Both the position numbers and the translations under genes were made by a program. DNA of 62,420 nt from Sporomusaceae bacterium. Lineage in GTDB: Bacteria > Bacillota > Negativicutes > Acidaminococcales > JAJUGR01. This document shows positions 35,199-46,337 of this stretch, in pieces (position 1 is the first letter of the stretch; each line of letters starts with the position of its first letter). The stretch lies in NCBI GenBank assembly GCA_029265905.1, contig JAJUGR010000013.1, positions 1 to 62,420 of the forward strand. Direction: 5' to 3'. Below the pieces are notes generated by a model, which saw nothing but the letters and a program-made list of their open reading frames with translations, was not told the origin of the DNA and did not search any database.

Positions 35199-35212
35199 CA
35201 GGTTTTTAACCG

Positions 35213-35259
35213 GGGCTTGCCGAACCCTTCTGCAAAGAGTCAGAAGGGGGGGCAAGCCC
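35213..35259 (+). other. Two-part hairpin spanning guaD ribosome-binding site
   Basis: GGGCTTGCC (35213-35221) pairs with GGCAAGCCC (35251-35259), and CCCTTCTG (35225-35232) with CAGAAGGG (35241-35248) inside it. It ends 3 bases before the guaD ATG and buries AAGGGGGG, the only Shine-Dalgarno candidate. It may be a terminator for the pump operon, a translational control of guaD, or both. Confidence 0.6.
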
Positions 35260-35262
35260 TTT

Positions 35263-36516
35263 ATGCATGCCGATACGTTGCTTGTCAGAGGCACGATTGT
35301 GTTCACGCCGGACGCCGGCGCCTTCGCTGTGCATCCCGCCAGTTATCTCGTTGTGCGCAACGGGCTTGTCTGCGGGCTGTTTGAGCAGCTGCCGTCGGAA
35401 TATGCCGCGGCTTCGGTCGTCGATTATGGCGCGCGGCTCATCATTCCGGGCTTCGTCGACCTGCACACGCACGCCGCGCAATTTTTTCAGCAGGGGCTGG
35501 GCCTCGACCGTCCGCTCCTGACCTGGCTTGAGCGCTACACCTTCCCGCAAGAAGCGCGGCTGGCCGACCCGGCCTACGCAAAAGAAGCCTACGAGGCGTT
35601 CGCCGCTGAACTGCTGCGCCAAGGGACGACGCGGGCGGCCGTCTATGGCTCGATCCATGCCGAGACAGTCCGCAGCCTGGCGGAAATCTTGACGCAAAAA
35701 GGGATCGGCGCCTATGTCGGCAAGGTGAATATGGACAGCCGCTGCCCGGCCGGCTTGCGGGAAGAAACGGCCGCCTCGCTGCGGGAAACGGAAGCCTTGC
35801 TAGCCGACTGGCCTGGCGGTCCCTTTGTGAAGCCGATTCTGACGCCGCGGTTTGCGCCCGTCTGCAGCCGCGCGCTGCTCGGCGGATTGGGCGAGCTGGC
35901 GCAGCGCTATCAGGCGCCGGTCCAGTCGCACCTGGCGGAAACGCGCGAGGAGGCGGCCTTGGTGCAAGCGCTGTTTCCGGAATTTGAAGAATATCACGAA
36001 GTCTACGATGCGTTCGGTTTGTTCGGGCAGACGCCGACTTTGATGGCCCATTGCCTTTACTTAAGCGACAAGGCCATTGCCAGAATGCGCCAGCAGGGGG
36101 TAGTCGCCGTTCATTGCCCTGACTCCAACTTAAACCTTGGCAGCGGCGTGATGCCGGTTCGCAAGCTCCTGTCGGCCGGCGTGCCGATTGGGCTGGGGAC
36201 GGACGTGGGGGCCGGCCATACGCTCAGCATGCGCCAGGCGATCATTCGGGCCGTGCAGCTGTCGAAGCTGCCGCAGATAGTGGAGACCTCTGGTGCGGCG
36301 CTGTCCTTGGCGGAAGCCTTTTATCTGGCGACAAAAGGCGGCGGAGCGTTTTTTGGCCGGGTCGGCTCGTTCGAGCCTGGCTACAGCTTTGATGCCTTGG
36401 TGGTGGAGCCGGAGCGTTCCGGCCTGTCGCCGGTGGAAGCGCTGCAGCAATTCATTTACGCCGACCGCGCGGAGCGGATTGTCGCCCGCTACGTGGCGGG
36501 ACGCAAGCTGCAATAA
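35263..36516 (+). CDS. guaD: Guanine deaminase
   Basis: Amidohydrolase that converts guanine to xanthine, 417 residues. Metal and active-site residues: PGFVDLHTHAAQF with H68 and H70, QSHLAET with H223 and E226, LMAHC with H263, and GLGTDVGAG with D314. The FVDLHTHAAQ, TRAAVYGSIHAE, DSRCP and HCPDSNLNLGSG stretches are characteristic of GuaD rather than of other amidohydrolases. Its start lies at the edge of a hairpin that hides the ribosome site. No other purine catabolism gene is in the window. It converges with the pseudopilin genes across a bidirectional terminator. Confidence 0.9.
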   Translation: MHADTLLVRGTIVFTPDAGAFAVHPASYLVVRNGLVCGLFEQLPSEYAAASVVDYGARLIIPGFVDLHTHAAQFFQQGLGLDRPLLTWLERYTFPQEARLADPAYAKEAYEAFAAELLRQGTTRAAVYGSIHAETVRSLAEILTQKGIGAYVGKVNMDSRCPAGLREETAASLRETEALLADWPGGPFVKPILTPRFAPVCSRALLGGLGELAQRYQAPVQSHLAETREEAALVQALFPEFEEYHEVYDAFGLFGQTPTLMAHCLYLSDKAIARMRQQGVVAVHCPDSNLNLGSGVMPVRKLLSAGVPIGLGTDVGAGHTLSMRQAIIRAVQLSKLPQIVETSGAALSLAEAFYLATKGGGAFFGRVGSFEPGYSFDALVVEPERSGLSPVEALQQFIYADRAERIVARYVAGRKLQ

Positions 36517-36573
36517 AAGAAAACAACCGTTCCTCGCTTTGCCAAGTAAGCAAGGAACGGTTGTTTTCTTTTA
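36514..36573. terminator. Bidirectional terminator, 21-bp perfect stem
   Basis: Arms 36514-36534 and 36553-36573 are perfect inverted copies (outer TAAAAGAAAACAACC). T/A tracts on both sides allow it to serve guaD on the plus strand and the pilin-like gene on the minus strand. The left arm begins within the guaD stop codon. Confidence 0.9.
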
Positions 36574-36690
36574 TTTGTATTAGAGAGGGAAAGTGGTTGT
36601 TAAAATTTTCACTATGTTTGTATTATACCAGATGCGGATGCCTTTGGCTAGCACTTTGTGTGAAATTTCACGACAAAAAGCAAGATTTGT

Positions 36691-37902
36691 TTATGAAGTT
36701 GGAATGGCGTTGGCATCATAAGTAATATTGGTGGCCCCTTCTAGCGTCATGGTTCCCCGGCTGTAGACGGCCCCTGTTACTTGCGCCCCGCTCAGAACAA
36801 CGCTATTGTCGCCAAACATAAAGGCTTTGTCATAGGTGCCGGCGGTTACATGCAAATTTTGCAAACTCATAAACAAACCGTAACCCGTTACGGAACGGTA
36901 GATTCGCATGTCCTTTTTTGAGTAAAATTCGATATGGCCCGTACAAGCGGCGTCGAGCTGAATGTCGCCCTCGGCGATCAAGGCGAAGTGACCGGAAAGC
37001 GGAGAATTAATAATAATATCCTTGCTGGAATAAATGATCACCCGGCTCCCATTCGCTAGCGTGAGTGGGGTATTGACGACGACTTTGCCGGATACTTCAT
37101 AAAAGCTGTAGCCAGAGGGAAAGATAATTCGCGAATTTGTCCAGAGGTCTCCCCAACTGCTGCTGTACTGCAAATCAGGATTCATTACTGAGTCCATCGT
37201 TTTTCTGGTGTAGGCGGAAAACAAGGTGTTGGTCGGCTTGAAAAAGGTGGCCTCCAATAATTTCAAATCAACATTCTTGACTTGGTCGATTGCCGGAATT
37301 TGCACGCGGTAACTTTTGGGATCGATTTTTTTCGTAGTTGCAAGCGCATAGTTTGCGCCGTACTTATTGTTCGCAACTGCATTTCCGGACCAGGCTGTCA
37401 GCGCTCCGTCCGACAAAGCTGCATACTTAATAGTATTTGCATAGTCTGTGGTGGCGGGTGGTGTCCAAATGACGTCGGCATCACCGCTGCCCCCGCCGCT
37501 GGCGGTATAATATTCGGTAACCGTTTGGCTAACGCCGTTGTATGTGCCTGTAGACGTGATGGCATAAATAGTGCCGGGGGTTAAGGCCGTATTAGCGGCT
37601 AACTGAGTTGTGCCGTTTTGCGGCGTGATGCTCAGGGAGTATTGCGCGGCCTTGTTGTTTACTTGCCCCATGGATAGGGACTGATAAAATGTGTTGCCGT
37701 CGATTGTGTTGCTTGCCTGCAAGCTGAGATAAGCGTGCTTGATCCCCGCCTCTGCGGCGTAGCGGGCTTGCAAAACATTGTGGTCAGTTGTGATAGCTTT
37801 TAATTCTTGATTCATCATGGGGATAAGGCCGGAGATGATGATTGAAAAAAAAAGCATCACCATAATGGCTAGCAAGGTTGCAGAACCGTTTCGCTTATTC
37901 AT
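36691..37902 (-). CDS. PilX-like type IV pilus/secretion assembly protein
   Basis: 403 residues. The N-terminus MNKRNGSATLLAIMVMLFFSIIISGLIPMMNQELKAI followed by RYAAEAGIKHAYLSL matches the PilX N-terminal domain: one membrane helix, then an A-E-A-G helix. The rest (about 120-403) is Ser/Thr/Asn-rich and looks like a beta-helical or lectin-like exported domain; repeated AEGDIQLDA, SKKDMRIYR and FGDNSVVLSGAQVTG stretches fit a beta-helix with DUF-type polymer adhesin features. It is the last of three pilin-like genes transcribed together, 11 bases after the previous one. Base composition is visibly lower in GC than the flanking genes. Confidence 0.72.
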   Translation of the reverse strand: MNKRNGSATLLAIMVMLFFSIIISGLIPMMNQELKAITTDHNVLQARYAAEAGIKHAYLSLQASNTIDGNTFYQSLSMGQVNNKAAQYSLSITPQNGTTQLAANTALTPGTIYAITSTGTYNGVSQTVTEYYTASGGGSGDADVIWTPPATTDYANTIKYAALSDGALTAWSGNAVANNKYGANYALATTKKIDPKSYRVQIPAIDQVKNVDLKLLEATFFKPTNTLFSAYTRKTMDSVMNPDLQYSSSWGDLWTNSRIIFPSGYSFYEVSGKVVVNTPLTLANGSRVIIYSSKDIIINSPLSGHFALIAEGDIQLDAACTGHIEFYSKKDMRIYRSVTGYGLFMSLQNLHVTAGTYDKAFMFGDNSVVLSGAQVTGAVYSRGTMTLEGATNITYDANAIPTS

Positions 37903-37913
37903 CGCTTCACCAC

Positions 37914-38402
37914 CTATAGGAGAGGTCCGGTCATAATCATAGTATTAAAGAAAGTGGTTTGACTTGTGGCGTTTGTGTTGCTTACCAAATGCAGTGATAA
38001 TTCAACAATGCTGTTGGATTGTGTGAACTGGCTGGCGGCATCCAATAATCCCGTGGCATAAGCGGTTCTAAGCGCCGGAGCTTGTGATAAGTCGTCTATG
38101 TAAAGGGCGTGGTTGGTAGAATCGATGATGATTTGTTTAGTTTTAGCGCCTTTACTGGCATGGGTTGTGTAAGTAAGGATTTGCCCATCTGCAGACACAT
38201 TGGTTATAGTGGATTGCCGCAATTCATTTGAAACAGCGGCAACCGTTTTCCGCCCCTCGTTAAATATCCGCTCTTGAGCGAAATTATGCTTTTGGATTAG
38301 GAGGCCATTGTTCAACATCAAGAAGGTGGCTGCCAATACGAAACTTGAAATTGCAATGCCAATCACTAATTCGAGCAGAGTGAAGCCTTTTTGGGATAGC
38401 AT
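37914..38402 (-). CDS. Prepilin-type protein, PilW/PulJ-like minor pseudopilin
   Basis: 162 residues from the ATG at 38402, which has GGAGGT 8 bases upstream; the frame extends further but without a ribosome site. The prepilin peptidase site is MLSQKG-FTLLELVIGIAISSFVL, with Gly at -1, Phe at +1 and Glu at +5, followed by the hydrophobic assembly helix. The C-terminal domain is small and beta-rich. Likely a minor subunit that primes a type IV pilus or type II-like pseudopilus. No ATPase, platform or peptidase gene is in the window. Confidence 0.82.
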   Translation of the reverse strand: MLSQKGFTLLELVIGIAISSFVLAATFLMLNNGLLIQKHNFAQERIFNEGRKTVAAVSNELRQSTITNVSADGQILTYTTHASKGAKTKQIIIDSTNHALYIDDLSQAPALRTAYATGLLDAASQFTQSNSIVELSLHLVSNTNATSQTTFFNTMIMTGPLL

Positions 38403-38418
38403 GGCGTTGAACCTCCGG

Positions 38419-38817
38419 CTATTGAAGATAAAGATATGCCTGCAGAGATAAATTATCATTAGTGTTCCAGGAAACGGTCACCGACAACGGGATGATTTTA
38501 TCGTAGGCGGCTACCGACGCTGGCCGAGGTAAGACCGTTGTAATGACAGAAAAAGTCTTGTTATTGTGGATAACTGAATTTACATGACCAGTGACAGGGC
38601 CCGCTGTTTTTTCGTACAGTTGCCGCATTGATTCCAGTTCGTTCTGGGCAAGATAAAGAGCGGTCTGTCGCTCGGTTGCCGCGATGGAGACCTTAGTGCT
38701 TTGCGTATATGTCATAATTAGCGCAATGAGCGCTATTGATACAATAACTGTGGCGATTAGGGCATCGACAAAGACGAATCCGTTTTGAACACAAGGTAAA
38801 AAGCGCTTTTGACTCAT
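38419..38817 (-). CDS. Prepilin-type protein, PilV/PulI-like minor pseudopilin
   Basis: 132 residues. The leader ends QNG followed by FVFVDALIATVIVSIALIALI, a prepilin helix in which the usual Glu at +5 is replaced by Asp. A short globular part follows (RQTALYLAQNELESMRQLYEKTAG, typical of PilV/PulI). It is the first gene of the minus-strand pilin set and stops 16 bases before the next start. The Glu to Asp change is uncommon and could weaken its position in the filament. Confidence 0.78.
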   Translation of the reverse strand: MSQKRFLPCVQNGFVFVDALIATVIVSIALIALIMTYTQSTKVSIAATERQTALYLAQNELESMRQLYEKTAGPVTGHVNSVIHNNKTFSVITTVLPRPASVAAYDKIIPLSVTVSWNTNDNLSLQAYLYLQ

Positions 38818-38886
38818 AAAGCGATGCCTGCCTTTCTGCGCCGGTCAGATATGACTAGTATAGCATGAACAGATAAAAATTTACCC

Positions 38887-38919
38887 AAAATGTCGGCCCC
38901 CTATGACGACCGACATTTT
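38887..38919 (-). terminator. Terminator after substrate-binding protein gene
   Basis: AAAATGTCGG and CCGACATTTT form a 10-bp stem around a 13-base loop, directly beyond the stop of the minus-strand binding-protein gene. Confidence 0.75.
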
Positions 38920-38921
38920 GC

Positions 38922-39887
38922 CTATTTCCCTACGTTGGCGATCATGGTGCTGATGTCGATTTTCTTGTCGAGCAGCTTGCTGGCGATCAAGAAGTCCTGG
39001 GTTTTTTCCAGTTCCTTGATGTCGGCCGGACGGATGGTCGGGTCAAAGTCGTACCAGCCGGCCATCGCCTTGACCTGGTCGAGCGTCAGTCCCGTTTCCT
39101 CCGCCGTCAGGCGGTAGGCCTCCTCCGGGTTGTCCTTGATGACCTTCAGGCTGGCGTTGTGGACGGCCAGGAAGCGGTTGACCAAGTCGGGCTGGGCCTT
39201 GATAAACTTGTCGCTGGCGGCGATGACGATGATGCCGTCGACCAGCCCTTCGCCGGTGGCGATGACGCGGGCGCCCGCTTCGGCTGCCTTCAACACGGCC
39301 GGGCCGGCGACCAGGGCGGCGTCAACATGGCCGGCGACAAGCGCCGACACCGCCTGGGGCAGATCCATGTTGGCAAAGGCGACGTCGTTTGATGACAGGC
39401 CGTTTTGCTCCAGCGCGCTGAGCAACACCTGGTGCAGGATCGTGCCTTTCGGACCGGCGACCTTTTTGCCTTTCAGGTCGGCGGCGGATTTGATCTCGGG
39501 GTTCATGGCCAAAATCGTGAAGGCCTTGGGCGCGCGGCTGTAGACGCCGATGACCTTGACGTCAACGCCGTTGGCGGCGGCTAAAATGGCCGACGTGCCA
39601 CCCAGCGCGTTCAAGAATTCCAGCGAGCCGGCGGCCAGCGCTTCGGTCTGCTTGGCCCCCGAGGTGATTTCCGGGTATTCGATCTTGATGTTGTCCTTGC
39701 CGAATTCCTTTTCAAAGAGCTGTTGCTTTTTCTCAACGATCGAAGGGATGTTGAGCGGGGCCTTTACATAGGTGATGCGCAGCGTGGACGGTTTGGGCGC
39801 GCTCTTGGGCGCGGGCGGCTTTGCCGTGCCGCAGCCCAGGGTAAGAAGCAGGGCCGCGGCGACTAGCAATGACAGTGCTTTTTTCAT
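38922..39887 (-). CDS. ABC importer substrate-binding lipoprotein, SsuA/TauA-NMT1 type
   Basis: 321 residues from ATG 39887, which has AGGAGG 7 bases upstream. Lipoprotein signal MKKALSLLVAAALLLTLGC. The mature domain shows ITYVKAPLNIPSIVEKKQQLFEKEFG, EITSGAKQTEALAAGSLEFLNALGG, MNPEIKSAADLKGKKVAGPKGT and DAALVAGPAV, the pattern of NMT1/SsuA-like proteins that bind nitrate, sulfonates, taurine, riboflavin or thiamine precursors. The ligand cannot be told. It is encoded last in a permease-ATPase-binding protein order. Confidence 0.85.
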   Translation of the reverse strand: MKKALSLLVAAALLLTLGCGTAKPPAPKSAPKPSTLRITYVKAPLNIPSIVEKKQQLFEKEFGKDNIKIEYPEITSGAKQTEALAAGSLEFLNALGGTSAILAAANGVDVKVIGVYSRAPKAFTILAMNPEIKSAADLKGKKVAGPKGTILHQVLLSALEQNGLSSNDVAFANMDLPQAVSALVAGHVDAALVAGPAVLKAAEAGARVIATGEGLVDGIIVIAASDKFIKAQPDLVNRFLAVHNASLKVIKDNPEEAYRLTAEETGLTLDQVKAMAGWYDFDPTIRPADIKELEKTQDFLIASKLLDKKIDISTMIANVGK

Positions 39888-39907
39888 CAAAATTCCTCCT
39901 AACATGA

Positions 39908-40619
<712 letters not shown>

Positions 40620-40633
<14 letters not shown>

Positions 40634-41384
40634 GGAGGCTCTCTCCTTTCTGCCAGGGCAGGAGTTTTTTGCCGAAGACGAAGAAGGCTTCGTCGAGCAG
40701 CGAGCCGAGGATTCCGATGGAAAAAATGCCGACCAAGACGATGTCCGGGCGCGACAGTTGCTCGGCGTCCAAGATCAGGTAGCCGAGCCCCGACGTGGCG
40801 GCGATCAGCTCCGCGCCGATCAGCGAACGCCAGCTGTAGCCGAGGCCAAGCCTGATGCCCAGGAAAATGTCCGGCAGGGCGGCCGGCAGCAGAAGCCGGA
40901 AAAAGATCGCCCGGGACGGCAGGCCGAACACGCGGCCGACTTCGATGAGCTTCGGGTCGACGGTGCGGATGCCATGCTCCGTGTTCAAAAAGACGGGGAA
41001 AAACGTGGCCATGACGATGACGGCCAGCTTGGGCAATTCGCCGATGCCAAACCACAGGATCAACAGGGGGATGGTGGCGATCGGCGGGATGTGGCGGAAA
41101 AACTCAAACAGAGGGGTGGTGAAGCGCTGCAGGCGCGGCGAGCGCCCTGACAGGATGCCGAGCGGAAAGGCGAATAAAAAGGCGAGGGCGAAGCCGGCTA
41201 CCACGCGGCTGAAACTGACGGCCAGATGCTTGGCCAGGTCGCCGCTGGACACGAGCGAGACAAACGCCCGGGCGACGGACGACGGCGGCGGCACTAAAAA
41301 TGGCGGGAAAAGGGCCAACATGCTGCAGGCTTGCCAGGCCGACAACAAGAGCAGCGGGAAAAACCAGGGTATCAGACGGTGCAC
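40620..41384 (-). CDS. ABC importer permease, SsuC/TauC type
   Basis: 254 residues with about six membrane helices and the EAA-like docking loop EVGRVFGLPSRAIFFRLLLPAALPDIFLGIRLGLGYSWRSLIGAELIAATSGLGYLI, which is characteristic of SsuC/TauC/NrtB permeases. It opens the minus-strand importer operon. An ATG start with GAGAAAGGAGCG upstream. Substrate unknown. Confidence 0.88.
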
Positions 41385-41483
41385 ATAATCGCTCCTTTCT
41401 CTCCGCCTACTCTTTTTCGACGCGGGCGGGGCGCTTCCTGCCGCCGGGCGGATTTATTTGCCGTGGCCGCCGCCTGCGAATAC

Positions 41484-41514
41484 TTGTCTATGGAGCGGCG
41501 CCTTGTGGTATAAT
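41484..41514 (+). promoter_or_regulatory. Promoter of CNNM/CBS gene
   Basis: Perfect -10 TATAAT at 41509-41514 with a weak TTGTCT 19 bases upstream. It lies 47 bases before the start. Confidence 0.5.
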
Positions 41515-41560
41515 GGTAAGCAATAGCTTGATTTAGCTAAAAGGAGTGTGACGGTTCGAG

Positions 41561-42901
41561 TTGGATCCTGCGAGTATAGGCTGGGAGATTTTCATTATTT
41601 TGTTGTTGGTGGTGCTTAACGGGCTGCTGTCTTTGATGGAGATGGCGGTTGTGTCTTCGCGCAAAAGCCGGCTGGAGCAGTTGGCCGATGAAGGCGTGCC
41701 CGGGGCGGCGGCGGCGCTTAAGCTGGCCGAAGAGCCAGGGGAGCTTTTGTCGACCGTGCAGGTTGGCATCACGCTGGTGGGGATCGGCACGGGCGTCTAC
41801 AGCGGCGCGACGTTGGCGACGCCGCTTGGCGCGGTTTTGCATGAGATGCCGCCTTTGGCCCGCTATGCCGATACGCTTGCTTATGGCGTGGTCGTCTTTG
41901 CCGTAACTTATCTGAGCTTGGTCTTTGGCGAGTTGGCGCCTAAGCGGATGGCCTTGAACAATCCGGAGGGGCTGGCGATCCGCTTTTCCGGATTGATGAA
42001 AATGCTGATCCGGCTGTTTCGGCCGGTGACGCATTTGTTGAGCCGATCCACTCACTCTGTTCTGGTGACGGCCGGCGTCAAGCCGAGCACGGCGCCGCCG
42101 GTGACGGAGGAGGAGGTGCGGGTGCTCTTGGATCAGGGCACGGAGCACGGTATTTTTGAAGCCAGCGAACAGGAAATGATTGAAAATGTCTTTACGCTTG
42201 ATGATACGCGCGTCAACGCGTTGATGACGCCGCGGACGCAAATTGAATGGCTGGACCTGGATGACCCGCTTGAACACAACATTCGTCTGTTGGCGCAAAA
42301 ACGCTACTCCTGCTTTTTGGCCGGGCGAGGCAGCTTGGATGAGATTGTCGGGGTTGTGTATACGAAGGACTATTTGGCCCGGCGCCTGCTGGAGCTTGAC
42401 GTGCCGCTGGAAGAGGCGGTCCGTCAGCCGCTGTACGTGCCGGAAAACATGACGGCCTTGAAGGTGCTGGATTTGTTCAAGCGGCAGCGGACTAAGATCG
42501 CGCTGGTGGTGGATGAGTTCGGAGGCATAGCCGGCCTTGTGACGCTGCGCGATATAGTCGAGCACTTGGTGGGGGACTTGCCGTCTTACGACGAGGTGGA
42601 TGAGCCGTATATCGTGACCCGCGAAGACGGGTCGTGGCTTCTAGACGGGATGCTGGGCATCGAAGCGCTGAAGGAACTGCTGGGCGTTTCTTCCCTGCCG
42701 GACGAGGACCGGGTCGGATTCCAGACTTTGGGCGGCTTCATTGTTTCCCATCTGGGCGCAATCCCGGCCACGGGCGAAGTGTTTGACTGGCATCATTACC
42801 GGTTCGAAGTTCTGGATATGGACCGGACGCGGGTTGACAAGGTGCTGGTGACGCGCGTTGTGGAGGCGCAAACGCCGGTTGACTTTGCTGACCCGGAATG
42901 A
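41561..42901 (+). CDS. CNNM/CBS-domain membrane transporter (TlyC/CorC/hemolysin-C type)
   Basis: 446 residues. An in-frame stop at 41549 excludes a longer start, so TTG 41561 is the first usable codon, with AAGGAG 14 bases before. The N-terminal CNNM (DUF21) domain, about 5-185, has three to four membrane segments (ILLLVVLNGLLSLMEMAVVSSRKSRLEQLA, VGITLVGIGTGVYSGATLA, FGELAPKRMAL). Two CBS domains follow (about 215-340) and a CorC/HlyC C-terminal domain (about 355-440). The family transports or regulates Mg2+ and related cations. It is not shown to be a hemolysin. A bidirectional terminator follows. Confidence 0.88.
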   Translation: MDPASIGWEIFIILLLVVLNGLLSLMEMAVVSSRKSRLEQLADEGVPGAAAALKLAEEPGELLSTVQVGITLVGIGTGVYSGATLATPLGAVLHEMPPLARYADTLAYGVVVFAVTYLSLVFGELAPKRMALNNPEGLAIRFSGLMKMLIRLFRPVTHLLSRSTHSVLVTAGVKPSTAPPVTEEEVRVLLDQGTEHGIFEASEQEMIENVFTLDDTRVNALMTPRTQIEWLDLDDPLEHNIRLLAQKRYSCFLAGRGSLDEIVGVVYTKDYLARRLLELDVPLEEAVRQPLYVPENMTALKVLDLFKRQRTKIALVVDEFGGIAGLVTLRDIVEHLVGDLPSYDEVDEPYIVTREDGSWLLDGMLGIEALKELLGVSSLPDEDRVGFQTLGGFIVSHLGAIPATGEVFDWHHYRFEVLDMDRTRVDKVLVTRVVEAQTPVDFADPE

Positions 42902-42945
42902 AAAGACGAGACAGTTTCGTTGGGAACGAACTGTCTCGTCTTTTT

Positions 42946-42947
<2 letters not shown>
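42901..42947. terminator. Bidirectional terminator between CNNM gene and kdpE
   Basis: AAAAGACGAGACAGTT pairs with AACTGTCTCGTCTTTT, with a further TCGTT/AACGA extension offset by one base and seven T residues on the plus strand. It reaches the kdpE stop codon on the minus strand. Confidence 0.9.
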
Positions 42948-43627
<680 letters not shown>

Positions 43628-43635
<8 letters not shown>

Positions 43636-46309
43636 CTCCGTGGCCTGCCTTTCCTGGCTGTTCACTAATGGGGAGGAGAAGGGAAAAAACGGCGCCGCCC
43701 GCCGGGTGGTTATGGGCCGTTACGGTGCCGCCGTGCGCTTCGGCGATGCCCTTGACAATCGCCAAGCCGAGGCCGGTGCCGAAAATGTGGCTGTTGGCTG
43801 CGCTGCGGTAAAACTTGTCGAATAAGAACGGCAGCTCCCCCTCGTTGATGCCGGCGCCGTGGTCGGCAACGGATAGCACCAGCTTTTGGCCGGACTGAGC
43901 GGCGCTGATGGCGATCGGGGCGGTTGCCGGGGAATACTTATGGGCGTTTTCAATCAGGTTGGTCAGTGACTGCTCCAGCAGGACGAAATCCCCTCTGATC
44001 AGCGGCAAATCGTCCGGCAGGCTGATGTCAACCGGGCGCTTGCCCAAAATCGGGCCGAGCTGCTGCAGGGAGGCGCCGACCAGGTCCTCCACGTCGCACC
44101 AGTCGACCTTCAGGTGCAAGTGGCCTTGCTCGAGCCGGGCGGAGTCGAGCAAATTGGAGACGATGCGGTCCATGCGGGCGGCGGCGTCGCGAATGTTTTC
44201 AAGCAGCGCCGTTTGCTCTTCAAGCGAGAAGAGGTTCCGCTCCTCGACCAGGGCGGAAGCGCAGCCGGTAATGGAAGCCAGCGGCGTGCGCAACTCGTGC
44301 GAAACAGAATTGAACAGGGCGGTCCGCAGCTTGTCCGACTCCTCCAAGAGATTGGCCTGGCGCGCCCGTTCCGCGAGCAGGACGCGCTCGATGGCGAGGG
44401 CCGCCAGGCTTGTCCAGGCTTCTAAAAAACGGCGCTCTTCGGGCGCGAGAGGGCGGCCCTTGACCGTCAGGCCCAGGACGCCGAGCGTGTTGCCCCGCGT
44501 TGACAGCGGCAGGTACAGGTGGGCGGCGTTTGGGCTGGTGTCAGCGCCCGTGCCGGCGAGCCGGCCGTGCTGGTAAGTCCAGGCAGCCACCGCGCGCTCT
44601 TTTTCGCTTAATTCGGCGCTCGCCTCGGTGCTGCCGGTCCGGACAACGAGCTTGCCGTTTTCATCCGGGAGCAAGAGGAAAATCGGCCGGTCCAGGGACT
44701 CCAAGGCGCTGCGCAGCAAGGCGCGCAGAATATCGGGGATTTGATGCAGCGTAGCCAGCTGACGGCTGACCTCATACAGCGTGCGCGTGCTCTTTTCCCG
44801 CTGTTTGGCGAAGGCGGCCTCCTTGCGCAAGCGCTCCGTGCGCCCACCGATGACAAACGAGACGAATAGAAAAATCGCCACGCTGCCCAGATAGCGCAGA
44901 TCCGAGACCGCCAGCGTGTATTGCGGCGGAATAAACAAATAGTCATACGTCAGGATGCTGATCACCGCCGTGATGTAGGAGGGCCAGCGCCCCCACTGGT
45001 GGGCGACGAGCAGGACCGGCAAGAGGTACAACAGGGCAATATTGGTTTCATGCACCGTGTGGTCGAGGAGCAAGGCCCCGATCGAGACCAGGACCGTCAG
45101 CACGAGCCCGAAAATGCAGGGCGCGGCGGAAACGGAGCGCGGGGCTTTCATTTTCAACTGGGTCGGCGGCTGCTGTTCCTCTTCGCTTTGGACAATGTAG
45201 ACGTTGATCCCGTATGGGTTGTTGACCAGCTTTTCGACGACAGGGCCGTGCAGCAACTCGTAGAGACGGCTGTGCATGGGCTTGCCGACGACGATCGCCC
45301 CGACGTTGCGGGTCCGGGCGATTTCCAGCAGTTCGGCGGCCGGATCGCCGCCGACCACAGTCATGGTGATGGCGCCCAGCTCTTCGGCGAGCTTCATGTT
45401 ATCAGAAACACGGTTGATTTGTTCGCTGTTGATCGCAAAGCGAGGGTTGGCCATTTGCACATGCACGGCCAGCCACTCCGACTGCAGGCCCTTGGCCAAC
45501 TGGTGGGCGGAACGGATCAGCTGCGAGGAAAACGGGCTTGAACTGACGGCGACCAGCACCCGCTCGCCCGCCGGCCATGGTCCTTCGATCCGGTGGTGGC
45601 TGGTGTAATTGTCGACGTCGTGATTGACGCGGTTGGCCGTGACGCGCAGCGCCAGCTCCCGCAGCGCGGTCAGATTGCCGAGCCGGAAAAACTGCTTTTT
45701 ACCCTGCTCCGCCTGCCGGGGCCAGTGGACCTTGCCCTGCTCCAGGCGCTGCAGGAGTTCTGCGGGCGGCAGGTCGATTAGCTGGATGGCGTCGGCCTGC
45801 TCGATAATATAGTCGGGAACGGTTTCACGGACCTTGATGCCGGTGATGCGGAGCACGAGGTCGTTGAGGCTCTCAAGATGCTGAATGTTTAACGTCGTGT
45901 AGACGTCGATGCCGGCCGCGAGGAGCTCCTCCACGTCCTGAAAGCGGCGCTTGTGGCGTGAGCCCGGAGCATTGATGTGCGACAGGTCGTCGACGAGCAC
46001 CAAGGCGGGCTGTTTTTTCAGCAGCGCTTCGACGTTCATTTCGGCGAGCTTCTTGCCGTGGAAAAAGACGCGGCGCGGCACTGCGGCGGGGAGCGCGGCG
46101 ACAAGCTGCGCCATGTCGGCTTGGCCGTGCGTGTCAACCCAGCCGGCGACCACGTTGACGCCATCTTGCAGGCGCTGCGCGGCCTGGGTGAGCATGGCGT
46201 AGGTTTTGCCGACGCCGGCAGCGGCGCCTAAAAAAATGGTAAGCCTGCCGCGGTTGCTATGGGGCGCGGTGGGCGGTTCCTTGGCCATGAATACTACCTC
46301 GCTTGGCAT
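43628..46309 (-). CDS. kdpD: KdpD-type potassium/osmosensing histidine kinase
   Basis: 893 residues from ATG 46309; ATG 46288 is an alternative with GAGGT upstream. An earlier ATG at 46339 overlaps the -10 element and cannot lie in the transcript. The order is KdpD N-terminal domain with Walker A GAAAGVGKT (28-36), Usp-like domain (about 235-355), four membrane helices of DUF4118 (about 395-485), GAF-like domain (about 510-650), HisKA with H671 in SVSHELRTPL, and HATPase with TGLGLAIVKGIAEAHGG. All domains of a complete KdpD are present. It is preceded by a TrkA-type gene with a terminator between. Confidence 0.92.
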
Positions 46310-46337
46310 GACTGATTCCTTTAAAACATGCAACTTC

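Noticed and set aside
41561-42901. Calling the CNNM/CBS protein a hemolysin
   Set aside because: The hemolysin label is historical; domain content supports a cation transporter/regulator and nothing suggests lysis activity.
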